Source of the DNA: Planococcus wigleyi
GTDB taxonomy: Bacteria; Bacillota; Bacilli; Bacillales_A; Planococcaceae
Length of the DNA stretch: 64,000 bases
Direction: 5' to 3'
Assembly: GCF_014836985.1 (NCBI RefSeq)
Contig: NZ_JACSPU010000001.1
Location: forward strand, 245,473-309,472
This document shows, piece by piece, positions 34,433 to 43,267 of this stretch. Numbering within the stretch: the first letter of the stretch is position 1; each line of letters begins with the position of its first letter. The position numbers and the translations under genes were made by a program. The notes below the pieces were generated by a model, which saw only the letters and a program-made list of their open reading frames with translations, was not told the origin of the DNA and did not search any database.

Positions 34433-35689
34433 TTGACTGCATACAATCTAAACCAACTTGTGAATGTCGAGGTTCTTCAGGAGATTCAGGAACGTTTTGC
34501 AGTAGCCAGTGGATTAGGGGTTATTATTGCAGATGAACACGGGCAACCTATTACGAACCCCTCAAACTTCACCAACTTTTGTTCTAAAATGCGTTCAACG
34601 GAAGAAGGGGGGGAATGTTGCGCTTTGTCGGATCAAAGCTTAGGGCGCCAAGCAGTTTTGCAAGAAAAACCAACTGTTCACTATTGTCACGCCGGCTTGA
34701 TTGATTTAGCTGCACCCATCGTTCTGAACGGGCACCATCTCGGCTCTGTTTTATGTGGCCAAGTATTGATGGAACCGCAGGATAAAAAGCAAATTCAATT
34801 TATGCGTGAACAGTTCAAACATTTTTCCATTGAGAAAGAATTACTTGAGCAGTATGTGCAGGAGATAGAGTTTTCAAGTCAAAGGCGAATCGATTCGACT
34901 TTGCAGATGTTGCAATTGGTTGCGGATTACATTGTGAAAATAGGTTCTACCCACATGGTTGAAGAAGAATTGAACAACAAACTGATGAAGGAGCTGGAGG
35001 TGCATATTCAATTAGAGTCTCTTCTTCAGGAAACAGAACTAAAGGTATTGCAGACGCAAGTCAATCCGCATTTTTTATTCAATACCTTAAATACAATTTC
35101 TCGGATTGCTTATTTGGAAAATGCTGAGCAAACACAAAATGTAACATATTCATTGGCAAAAATTATGAGATACAGTTTACGCAGTTCCACCGAACCCGTA
35201 ACGTTAAAAGAAGAATTAGACTATATCCAAAGTTATTTGACGATCCAGCAGTCACGTTTTCGCAATCAAATCCAATATGAACAATTGTTGGAAATAGATG
35301 CTGAGGCGATTAAAGTACCTATATTTTCAATTCAACCACTTATTGAAAACGCTATCATTCACGGTTTAGAACCACAAAGTGGAGACCTGAAAATTAAATT
35401 CCATGGTTATTTGAAAGAAGGCAATGTCATACTGGAAATTTCCGATACAGGGGTAGGTGTATCGGAAGATAGAATAGCTACTATTTTTTCGGCTGCCCGA
35501 AAGAAAAGCAATAGCCATACTACAGGGATTGGTATGAATAATGTTCAACAACGGATAAAGCATTACTTCGGCAAAGAATATGGCATAAGTGATATTAAGA
35601 GCGAAATAGGCAGGGGAACGACGGTGCAAATTACATTGCCAGCAGTGGTGGAGGTGGATGCCCTTGAATCTCATGATAGTAGACGATGA
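34433..35689 (+). CDS. PocR-domain sensor histidine kinase (YesM/LytS-type)
   Basis: A 418-residue kinase. Residues 5-170 form a PocR sensory domain (LVNVEVLQEIQERFAVASGL, then Cys residues in TNFCSKMR, GGECCALSD and VHYCHAGL), a helical linker follows (170-205), then the His_kinase block LQTQVNPHFLFNTLNTISRI with the phospho-His, and an HATPase_c with N box ENAIIHGL and DTGVGV. PocR domains sense propanediol or similar polyols in pdu regulators. The start is TTG 34433 after GGGGGGT. It overlaps the response regulator gene by 32 bases. Confidence 0.9.
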   Translation: MTAYNLNQLVNVEVLQEIQERFAVASGLGVIIADEHGQPITNPSNFTNFCSKMRSTEEGGECCALSDQSLGRQAVLQEKPTVHYCHAGLIDLAAPIVLNGHHLGSVLCGQVLMEPQDKKQIQFMREQFKHFSIEKELLEQYVQEIEFSSQRRIDSTLQMLQLVADYIVKIGSTHMVEEELNNKLMKELEVHIQLESLLQETELKVLQTQVNPHFLFNTLNTISRIAYLENAEQTQNVTYSLAKIMRYSLRSSTEPVTLKEELDYIQSYLTIQQSRFRNQIQYEQLLEIDAEAIKVPIFSIQPLIENAIIHGLEPQSGDLKIKFHGYLKEGNVILEISDTGVGVSEDRIATIFSAARKKSNSHTTGIGMNNVQQRIKHYFGKEYGISDIKSEIGRGTTVQITLPAVVEVDALESHDSRR

Positions 35690-36440
35690 GCCGCTGGAAC
35701 GAGAAGTATTGTCGATGATTATAAAAAAAGAAAAGTTAGCCATTGATCAATTTGTGGAAGCGAAAAATGGCGTAGATGCGGTCTATTTGGCTAAACAGAA
35801 GAAAATTGACTTGGTGCTCATGGATATTGAAATGCCGGTTATGGATGGCGTAACAGCTGCGAAAATAATCAAAAAAGATTTACCGGAATGCCATATTATT
35901 TTTTTGACAGCGAACGACGAATTCAGCTTTGTTGATGGACTGATTCCACGAGAAGTTAACGACTATCTTTTAAAGCCGGCTCACCCCACAGATATCGTCC
36001 AAGCCTTACTAAAACATATTCCAATCCAGCAACGACCGGTGCTGAACTCTTATGAATTCCATGAACCTTATAGACATCCTGAAATTGATAAAGTCATCGA
36101 ATATATAAAGGAGAACCTTCACTTAGATTTAAAGTTGGACGCATTAGCGAGCATGGTTCATTTTAATGGCCAATACCTCAGCAGACTGTTTAAGCAAGAA
36201 ACCAATCATACACTTACACAATACATTACGGCTTGCCGACTTGAAAAAGCGAAGCATTATCTTAGTTATTCAAGTGAAGACAAGGTCGTAGAAATAAGTA
36301 AAAAGTGTGGGTTTATTGATTCGAATTATTTTGCAAGGGTTTTTAAGAAATATGAAGGAATTAGTCCTAGCCAGTATCAGCAACAGATTTTTTCGAACAG
36401 GAAAAAGAGAATCAATTCTTTTAGCAATTTCCTGATGTAA
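35658..36440 (+). CDS. AraC-type response regulator (YesN-like)
   Basis: A 260-residue protein: receiver domain at residues 1-120 (LMIVDDEPLEREVL, phospho-Asp in DLVLMDIEMPVMDG, Lys in YLLKPAHP) and an AraC double helix-turn-helix at 155-255 (MVHFNGQYLSRLFKQETNHT, ISKKCGFIDSNYFARVFKKY). Its start lies inside the kinase gene. ATG 35658 is 3 bases after GGAGGT, and a TTG at 35664 has better spacing. With the PocR kinase it probably activates the dehydratase operon in response to glycerol or a diol. Confidence 0.92.
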   Translation: MPLNLMIVDDEPLEREVLSMIIKKEKLAIDQFVEAKNGVDAVYLAKQKKIDLVLMDIEMPVMDGVTAAKIIKKDLPECHIIFLTANDEFSFVDGLIPREVNDYLLKPAHPTDIVQALLKHIPIQQRPVLNSYEFHEPYRHPEIDKVIEYIKENLHLDLKLDALASMVHFNGQYLSRLFKQETNHTLTQYITACRLEKAKHYLSYSSEDKVVEISKKCGFIDSNYFARVFKKYEGISPSQYQQQIFSNRKKRINSFSNFLM

Positions 36441-36587
36441 ATGCTATAGCCCATCTTTTTATTTAATTCAGGTTGCTTGATTAATTCTTCATTATGGCCT
36501 AATTTTCCAAAAGGATATGGAGTTAAAATGTGTATGCGGAGTGGTGATGAATGATAACCAGAAACAAAATTTATATGCCTGATTACA

Positions 36588-36623
36588 AAAAAACAGCCAG
36601 CTTCGGCAAGAAGCTGGCTGTTT
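36588..36623. terminator. Terminator of the SDR gene
   Basis: AAACAGCCAGCTTC / GAAGCTGGCTGTTT hairpin between the convergent regulator and SDR genes. Confidence 0.8.
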
Positions 36624-36646
36624 GCTATAGTAGACGATTTTATAAT

Positions 36647-37399
36647 TTAAAGCGCCGCCATACCGCCATCGATCCGGTACTGCGACCCTGTAATGAACGT
36701 ACTTTCATCGGATGCCAAGAACACTACCAGGCTCGCGATGTCGTCCGACTCTCCGTAGCGTCCGAGCGGAATGCTCTTGGCCATCGTGGCTTCATCCACT
36801 TCCAAACCGGTTTCCAGGGAACGCATCATGCGTGTGTTGACTGGTGACGGATGAATGGAGTTGACGCGGATTCCGTGAGGAGCGTTTTCCACTGCTGCCG
36901 CTTTCGTCAAACCGACAACTGCGTGCTTCGATGTGATATAAGGCGAAACGTTCGGCGATCCGCCAAGTCCTGCAACCGAAGAGGTGTTGATGATGCTGCC
37001 GGATTTTTGCTTGATCATGACCGGCAATACTTTCTGAAGCCCTAAGAAGACGCCGCGTACGTTGACGGCAATGACTTTATCGAAATCCTCCACTTTTTGT
37101 TCGGTAATCGGTGTAACTTTGCCTTCGATCCCGGCATTATTGAAAAAGATATCGATTTTGCCGAACTTTTCCACGGTTTCATCGACATACTTCTGGACGT
37201 CTTCTTCCTTGGAAACGTCTGCTTGGACCGTTAAGACACTTTCGCCCAGTTCTTTTTTCGCTTCAGCAAGCGCATCTTCAAAAAGGTCGACCAAGACGAC
37301 TGACGCTCCTTCATCCAAAAACCGCTTCGCTGTGACTTTGCCGATTCCTCCGGCTCCGCCTGTAATCACTGCTACTTTTTCCTGTAATCTTCCCACCAT
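36647..37399 (-). CDS. SDR-family dehydrogenase
   Basis: A 250-residue classical short-chain dehydrogenase. TGGAGGIGKVTAKRF is the NAD(P) TGxxxGxG motif, NNAG at about 84-87, catalytic Ser in INTSSVAG and Y..SK in SPYITSKHAVVG, and the C-terminal GSQYRIDGGMAAL. Asp36-like VLVDLF suggests NAD preference. The substrate is unknown. AACAGGAGG precedes the ATG on the minus strand. Confidence 0.93.
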   Translation of the reverse strand: MVGRLQEKVAVITGGAGGIGKVTAKRFLDEGASVVLVDLFEDALAEAKKELGESVLTVQADVSKEEDVQKYVDETVEKFGKIDIFFNNAGIEGKVTPITEQKVEDFDKVIAVNVRGVFLGLQKVLPVMIKQKSGSIINTSSVAGLGGSPNVSPYITSKHAVVGLTKAAAVENAPHGIRVNSIHPSPVNTRMMRSLETGLEVDEATMAKSIPLGRYGESDDIASLVVFLASDESTFITGSQYRIDGGMAAL

Positions 37400-37528
37400 A
37401 CATTCCTCCTGTTAATTTCAGAATTGATGAATAATTACTGAGGTACATTTCTTATTCTCCTAGTAATATAGCTGATATTAATGAATAGGGGTTATTGGGT
37501 GGAACCGACACCCTCATTATTAAATTAT

Positions 37529-37641
37529 TATAGAAAGAAAAACAACCAGCTTCTAGCTGAAGTTGGTTATTTTAAAGTAAAAGATGCGTATTAAGCTCGT
37601 GTGTTTATGTAATTGTGTGTGTGCCAGGCACCCATACAATT
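37529..37641. repeat. Segment B: hairpin plus GTGCCWGGCAC palindrome (copy 8), duplicated at 42863
   Basis: A CAACCAGCTTCTAGCTGAAGTTGG-like hairpin (37540-37574), then GATGCGTATTAAGCTCGTGT, then the palindrome at 37611-37641. The same block recurs at 42863-42973 with few changes. The right end is exactly the palindrome edge, where the truncated glycosyltransferase begins. Confidence 0.85.
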
Positions 37642-38964
37642 TACAATGAAGAAATGGTCTTAAGGAGTTGCCTGGATGGCTTCCGTAATTTGGTCTACCG
37701 CAATTACGAGCTGATTATTATTAACGACGGCTCAAAAGACGGGTCCATTCCTTTGTTGATGGACGTGCTGCAATTAAGGGAATGTCCACTTCCTGCAATG
37801 AATAAGCTTGAGTACGAGGCTGTTAAAATGACCTATTGTTCCGATCTGTATCCCCACATACATGTAATTGATAAAGAAAATGGCGGCAAAGCCGATGCTT
37901 TGAATGCAGGGGCTGACCATTCAACGGGAGATATCATCATTACGCTTGATGCCGACAGCGTACTGGAGAAAAACTCGCTTATGCACATCAATGAAGCGAT
38001 GCAGGATCCTCTGGTTATCGCGAGCGGCGGCATGGTGCATGTTGGACAAATGTACAAAGGAGGCCATCCGGAATTTAAAGGAAAAGGCCTGGTGAAATAC
38101 CAATTGTCTGATTACATGATGTCGTTCTATGTCAAACGCCTGGTGCAAGCAAAATTCGGCTTAATGTCCGTCGTATCCGGCGCATTCGGTGCATTTCGGA
38201 ATTACGCATTGTTTGAAGTCGGCGGCTATAAGAAAACGATTGGCGAAGACATGGAAATCACACTCAACTTTCAAAAGCTCATCCATCAAAAATACAAAAA
38301 CAGCAAAATGCTCTTTGTTCCGAAAGCGCAATGCTATACCGAAGTTCCTGCTGACTTTAAGAATCTGTCTAAGCAGCGTGTCCGCTGGCAGAAAGGGTTT
38401 CTCGATTCCTTGCGAATCTACAACAAACATAAAGTCCATAACCTGGGGATGAAGTTCGTGATGTTTATGATTTTGGATGCCTTACTGCCTGGAGTAGTTG
38501 GCATTGTCACCACATTTGCGCTCATCGTATCGCTTTTCACTGGGGATCTGGTGGGACTGACGTTGATCTTGTTGATTATGACAGCGACTTTGCAAATCTG
38601 CCTGCGTTTGACTGCTTACCGAATCGCCATGCAATATGACCATCGGTATTCACTCGTAGACTATGCTAAAATTTTCGTTTTTTCAATTCTTGAATACCCC
38701 ACTTATCGGATGCTGGATACGTATTATTTCGTCTATGGCTCGGTTGCTTACCTGTTTCAGCACAACCACTCATGGAATAAAGTGGAACGAACCGGCTTGG
38801 TTTCCATCTATCCCGAAACCCTGGCTGTAAATGGCATACCAGAGGTGCTTCAAGTGGCCCATGCAATGGTTGTTGACACAGTCCTGGAAACCTTGGAAAA
38901 AGTAGAATCGGTCGAGTCGAATGAAACCCAAAAAACGAATGAGGGAGTTAAAAAAGTTGGATAG
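37639..38964 (+). pseudogene. Family 2 processive glycosyltransferase, 5' end replaced by palindrome
   Basis: Homology starts abruptly at IYNEEMVLRSCLDGFRNLVY, immediately after the palindrome. The expected N-terminal membrane segment and the first strand (VSVIVPAYNE) are missing. The rest is intact: INDGSKDGS, LDADSVLEKNSL, GEDMEITL and the Q..RW motif (KQRVRWQKGFL), then four to five C-terminal membrane segments, as in chitin/hyaluronan/PNAG-type synthases. A frame runs back into the palindrome (start 37615) and an internal ATG lies at 37654, so a short product could be made, but loss of the UDP-binding strand should inactivate it. Confidence 0.75.
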
Positions 38965-39004
38965 GTAAATGACTAGCATGAGTACGCTCGTTCATTATTA
39001 TTAC

Positions 39005-39041
39005 AAAAAACCGCTTAAGAAAAATTCTTAAGCGGTTTTTT
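39005..39041. terminator. Bidirectional terminator
   Basis: AAAAAACCGCTTAAGAA / TTCTTAAGCGGTTTTTT between the truncated glycosyltransferase and the convergent EPS operon. Confidence 0.85.
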
Positions 39042-39046
39042 GGCAT

Positions 39047-39997
39047 CTATTGCTCTTGCAGCATTAATTGATAATGAATGTAATCGAAGAAATGGGCCTG
39101 AGCGAGCATTTCTTCGGAAGCGATGTTTTTTGCCTGTTGAACAACTTCTCTAGCCATTTCTTCTTCTCCTGTAAGCAAAAAGTAGCTTTGAAGATAATAA
39201 TAGACAGCGAGGGATTCATAATCTACTGTGGCATCCTTGGTTTCGCGATTATACCGTCCGTAAAGTCGCTGCTCGTTATTCCATTCTTCTTTGAGCCAGT
39301 AAAAAAACGATTTGGAATGCAGATTTTCTTTTTCCCGATTGATGGCAATCAGCAATTGGTCAATTAAATGGACTTCATCATTGTTGATGTATTCCTGCAG
39401 CTTGGTATCGTAGTATTCCGGAAAAAAGACCTGTGTGGCGTCCACATTCTTCAGCAATTCAACTGATTTCTCGGAGATGACTTGGGAACCTGTTACGTAA
39501 CTAAGTGTCAAGCGCTGCGCCGGTAGCGAATATGACCAGTCATAATAGTCCACTGTATAGTTATTGTGCATCTGAACAGAATAAAGGGAGCGGCTGATTT
39601 TATCCGCTAACTCATCATAAGCGGTGTTTTCAAAAGCGTCTGCTGCCCGTTGCAGAACCGATAGAATGCGGATGTCATCAATCAACGCATTAGTTGTAGC
39701 CTTTTCGTTTAAACGCCACTGGATGAAAGACAGACGATTTTCATTGATGAGAAACTCATTTTCCAGAATCGAAACTTGCTCCTGAAAAGTCTGTTTATCA
39801 CCAGCCAGCAACAGGTATTCCATGTACAAACCGAGGCTTTCTGATAAGACTTCGGAATCCGGTTTCCCAGGGTAGGCATGGATTAGTCTATCGGAGTGCA
39901 TGTATTCTTTTTCAACTTGCTCCTGCACAGAGTCCATATCTCCACATCCGCTCATCATTAATAGAAGAAAAAAAAGGCAGATAATTTTTTTCTTCAT
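39047..39997 (-). CDS. Lipoprotein resembling GH8-like YdaJ
   Basis: A 316-residue lipoprotein: signal KKKIICLFFLLLMMSGCGD with lipobox MSGC (Cys18). The mature part is helical and aromatic-rich with paired-helix repeats (YNRETKDATVDYESLAVYYY, LSYVTGSQVISEKSVELL), reminiscent of (alpha/alpha)6 glycoside hydrolase family 8 proteins such as B. subtilis YdaJ. Catalytic residues cannot be confirmed by eye. It is the last gene of the operon, directly after the GT2 stop (1-base overlap), so it probably trims or helps export the exopolysaccharide outside the membrane. Confidence 0.65.
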   Translation of the reverse strand: MKKKIICLFFLLLMMSGCGDMDSVQEQVEKEYMHSDRLIHAYPGKPDSEVLSESLGLYMEYLLLAGDKQTFQEQVSILENEFLINENRLSFIQWRLNEKATTNALIDDIRILSVLQRAADAFENTAYDELADKISRSLYSVQMHNNYTVDYYDWSYSLPAQRLTLSYVTGSQVISEKSVELLKNVDATQVFFPEYYDTKLQEYINNDEVHLIDQLLIAINREKENLHSKSFFYWLKEEWNNEQRLYGRYNRETKDATVDYESLAVYYYLQSYFLLTGEEEMAREVVQQAKNIASEEMLAQAHFFDYIHYQLMLQEQ

Positions 39998-41223
39998 CAG
40001 CCGATTCCTTTAAAGCGTTTTGTTTTATCCCAAGCAATGGTCGTTCCGCGGATGCGGCTCCAAACATAAGTGGAAAAGCTGCGAATCAGCAAGATGATGA
40101 ACAACTGAGCATAGGTAAAGTACATCACGAAGACATAGAGGACATTCTTTAAAGAAACATTTCGGTCGACGACTAATGCACTCAACAATTGGCTGGTGTA
40201 GACAATGTAACTCATGAACCACAAAATCAATAACGGAGCCTCCATGTTCGGTAGCTCATAGCCGGCTAAGCTCATTATGAAAAAAACATCGGAGAAGAGA
40301 AGGACTCCTACAAAGACCAGGTAAGTCAAAACGTGCTGAAGGCTCAGGAAGAATGTCTTTCCTCTCCAATGTGTCAAATCCAATAACGATTTTTCCAGAA
40401 GATAAATATTGCCTGTGAGCCAGCGCGTCCGCTGTTTGATGAAAGTTTTGACTTGTTCAGGCTCTTGTTCCCATGTTCGGGAAGTAGGCACAACCGGCAG
40501 CAAATAACCTTTTGCTGTTAGGCGGACGGTCAGCTCTGCATCTTCTGCTAAAGCCAGCACGTCGTACCCACCCAATTCTTCCAACACGGATCGGCGAAGC
40601 AGCATATTGGTTCCAGCGAGCGACCCCAGTTTGAAGATTGTCCAGCGTCCACATTGCATGAGCAGCTGGAACACTTGGAATTCCAATGCAATCATCCGTG
40701 TTAAAGTGTTGGTGTCTTCATTTTTTGTTTTCACGTAACCCACGGCGCCAGCAGCATTTTGGGTCGTTTCTGCTGCTTTGACTAATTTTTCAAGGGCGTC
40801 GGATTCAGGTTCATTGTCCGCATCATAGACAACAAAATATTCAGAATCAGAAATGCTTAAGCCATAGTTCAACACCCGAGATTTTCCGGAAGGTGAGCCT
40901 GGTGGAACTGGAATGTAGTGAATTCTAGAAAATACATTGGCAAATTCTTGAGCAATCTCCGCTGTATCATCCTTTGAGCTGTCGTCCAGGACATAGATGT
41001 CCAATTTTCCTTTGTACTGCAGCCGGGCCATGGCCCGCAATGTGTCTTCCAGTACAATGCCTTCATTATGTGCGGGAATAAGCAACGCGACACTAGGGTA
41101 TGCATCGAGTTCTGGCGCATCTCTATATGCGAGGCGAAACCAAATGCCAGCGACAGTCATAATAGAATAGAAAGTCAACAGCACCCAAAAAAAAGCCATG
41201 ATAATGACGATTAAAGTTGTCAT
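39997..41223 (-). CDS. Family 2 processive glycosyltransferase (YdaM-like exopolysaccharide synthase)
   Basis: A 408-residue membrane glycosyltransferase. One N-terminal TM segment (residues 2-28), then the GT2 core: VALLIPAHNEGIVLEDTL, YVLDDSSKDDT, VYDADNEPESDAL (DxD), EDAELTVRL and KQRTRWLTGN (QxxRW), followed by four C-terminal TM segments. All processive-synthase motifs are present. It overlaps the upstream degenerate GGDEF gene by 4 bases. B. subtilis YdaM, in the c-di-GMP-linked ydaJKLMN operon, is the nearest described analogue. Confidence 0.9.
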   Translation of the reverse strand: MTTLIVIIMAFFWVLLTFYSIMTVAGIWFRLAYRDAPELDAYPSVALLIPAHNEGIVLEDTLRAMARLQYKGKLDIYVLDDSSKDDTAEIAQEFANVFSRIHYIPVPPGSPSGKSRVLNYGLSISDSEYFVVYDADNEPESDALEKLVKAAETTQNAAGAVGYVKTKNEDTNTLTRMIALEFQVFQLLMQCGRWTIFKLGSLAGTNMLLRRSVLEELGGYDVLALAEDAELTVRLTAKGYLLPVVPTSRTWEQEPEQVKTFIKQRTRWLTGNIYLLEKSLLDLTHWRGKTFFLSLQHVLTYLVFVGVLLFSDVFFIMSLAGYELPNMEAPLLILWFMSYIVYTSQLLSALVVDRNVSLKNVLYVFVMYFTYAQLFIILLIRSFSTYVWSRIRGTTIAWDKTKRFKGIG

Positions 41224-41981
41224 GATTTGATCTCCACCAGAGCGGCCAATTGACTGGCCTTATCTACCTGCATCTTCATGAAAGTGAAAGGAGGTTCAAT
41301 GAAATTGAGTTCTGACCGGACCTTTTCCTGAAAGCGTTCGAGCATCCGCTGAGTTCCTTCTGCATGCGTATTTTTTAAAACAATATAAATGGCTCCGCTG
41401 TTACTGGAAATCAAATCGAATTTTTGGCGAATTGTCTGCAGTGCCAGACGTTCCAGGTCTTCCTGCAAATTTACCTTTGTCCGTTTATTTGGATAAAGGA
41501 TATCGATTTTAACGAACCAGGCTTCTTCTTTATTGCGCTCACTCGATTTCAACAGCCATTGTGCCTGTTCATTGAATTCGGTCAAGGTTAGTAATTTGGT
41601 GACACCGTTGTATTTTTGCAGCAGTTTCACTTGCTGTTTCAATTCTTTATTTTCATAACCGATCTTTTTGATGAAGTTTAATAAAATCCAATACATCAAT
41701 ACCAGGCTTGTCAGTAATAGATGTTCATACATATACAACATCTGCATTTCAGGAGTTTTCTGATTGGTAAAGGAATATGCGGTTAAAAAAACGCCAAAAG
41801 CCAAAGCGATGGTAATTGCGTATAAAAATAGATAGCGGTCGTGCAAAAGAGTCATAATTAAAATGGACAGAGCGCCAATAGCAAGGACAATTTGATAAAA
41901 AGGCAAAGCCAGATAAGCGATAGCCCACCCGTTGATCAAAATTCCTAAAATCAATACACCGAGAACTAGATTTTTCTTCAT
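41220..41981 (-). CDS. Membrane protein with degenerate GGDEF domain (YdaK-like c-di-GMP receptor candidate)
   Basis: A 253-residue protein: four predicted TM segments in residues 5-110, a short coiled coil (KELKQQVKLLQKYNGV), then a domain of about 120 residues with GGDEF-like layout (LTLTEFNEQAQWLL, ALQTIRQKFDLISS, GAIYIVLKN). The signature GGDEF is replaced (SNSGAI), so it should not make c-di-GMP. The inhibitory-site position reads QKFD with an Arg one place earlier (RQKFD) instead of RxxD, so ligand binding is uncertain. First gene of the operon with the GT2 synthase, as in ydaK/pssE systems. Confidence 0.65.
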   Translation of the reverse strand: MKKNLVLGVLILGILINGWAIAYLALPFYQIVLAIGALSILIMTLLHDRYLFLYAITIALAFGVFLTAYSFTNQKTPEMQMLYMYEHLLLTSLVLMYWILLNFIKKIGYENKELKQQVKLLQKYNGVTKLLTLTEFNEQAQWLLKSSERNKEEAWFVKIDILYPNKRTKVNLQEDLERLALQTIRQKFDLISSNSGAIYIVLKNTHAEGTQRMLERFQEKVRSELNFIEPPFTFMKMQVDKASQLAALVEIKS

Positions 41982-42108
41982 ACTTATCCCTCGCTTCTTA
42001 AAATTATGGGCCTAAAGACTTTTGTGACCGATTATTTATTCGATTAACAATACCATGTAACTATGAATTTGGCATTATTTTTTTATAATAGCTTTCTATT
42101 ATTAATAA

Positions 42109-42139
42109 AATTGTTTGCGTGCCAGGCACGCAAACAATT
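42109..42139. repeat. GTGCCWGGCAC palindrome, copy 9
   Basis: AATTGTTTGCGTGCC / GGCACGCAAACAATT, perfect arms with central A. It is the left boundary of the mosaic duplicated segment 42109-42973. Confidence 0.9.
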
Positions 42140-42235
42140 TACAAACAACTCAATAGTAAGCAAACAGGTCGCTTTTGCACTGTCCATCGCCGTTTTTAGT
42201 ATGATAAGCTAAAAAGTAAAACGGATGGTGAGTGG

Positions 42236-42859
42236 ATGAAGGCGTATATTTTGAAAGTGGAAATGATCGGTTTGGAACCGGCTGTATGGCGGCGTGTCAT
42301 TATACTGGCGGGGGCGACGTTTCAACGGCTGCATGCGGGCGATCCAGGGCATAACAAATTTTCAAAGCGAGTATTTGGATTGGCCGTTGCATTTACATGA
42401 ATTCCGTTTGCCGGAAGAGAATTTGCTGGTCACCAATGAGCCGCAGGTTTATGAAGAGTTCAAAAAACAGAAGAAAGGTGCGGGCGGACCAACTGTCCGG
42501 AAACCACAATCGATTAAAATTGATGATTATTTGGAGAAGTATGGCCAACTTTCCTATACGTACGACTTCGGAGACAATTGGCAATTTGAGATCCGTCTGA
42601 AGAAGTGGTAGAGGATTATTATTTCGGTTATCCGACAGTATTAGACGGAGCGGGAGATGCGCCGCCTGAAGATGTAGGAGGGGCGACCGGATTCAAGTAC
42701 TTGCTTTCAGTGCTCGCGGATGAGTCGCATCCCGATTTTAAGGAGATGTTATGGTGGAGCAAAGAGCAATATTTTGAACCATACAACCGGAGCCGCATCA
42801 ATGAGTCTCTCACTAACCAAAAAATCAAGAAAACGGAATGGGAGAAGATTGACCACGTT
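42236..42859 (+). pseudogene. Truncated second copy of the pRiA4b ORF-3-like gene
   Basis: Nearly identical to 25028-25655, including the same one-base lesion at KKW-stop. It has a further extra G in ATGCGGGCGATCC that shifts the frame after about 33 codons, and it is cut off at GACCACGT where segment B begins. No SEC-C end. Certainly non-functional. Confidence 0.9.
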
Positions 42860-42862
42860 AAC

Positions 42863-42973
42863 ATAGAAAGAAAACAACCAGCTTCTAGCCGAAGCTGGTT
42901 GTTTTAAAGTAAAGGATGCGTATTAAGCTCGTGTGTTTATGTAATTGTGTGTGTGCCAGGCACCCACACAATT
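42863..42973. repeat. Segment B copy 2: hairpin plus palindrome (copy 10)
   Basis: Near-duplicate of 37529-37641: AGAAAGAAAACAACCAGC hairpin (42870-42905), GATGCGTATTAAGCTCGTGT, then the palindrome AATTGTGTGTGTGCC / GGCACCCACACAATT at 42943-42973. Similarity ends at the palindrome edge. Confidence 0.85.
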
Positions 42974-43267
42974 CCCTCATAGCTCCTAATCCCTGTTGGG
43001 TGGAATTCCTGTAATATCTTGACAGGCTTAGTAAGAGTCAGTAAAGTAGGAGAGATGCCTGAATGGTATTTTGTCGTATTTCAATTAACGGTTTTCAAAT
43101 CTGCCTCTAAGCAAATCAATTGTTGGAAATTGATTTATTTTGATTGGCAGTGGATTTATCAGGAATTGCGTCAAAGAGATAGATTAGGTGGAAATAAAAA
43201 TGAATACATTCCGGCGAAAGTGTTAAGGAAGAATCTTTAGCAACGGCTGCCGACATGAGGTGAAGAA
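42974..43267. other. Gap before nagB
   Basis: A 73-codon frame at 43019-43240 has no ribosome site and no recognisable product, so I do not call it. The ribosome site of nagB (ATGAGGTGAAGAA) is at the right end. Confidence 0.4.

Noticed and set aside
43019..43240. 73-codon frame upstream of nagB
   Set aside because: No ribosome site, no recognisable product, unusual Trp/Gln content.
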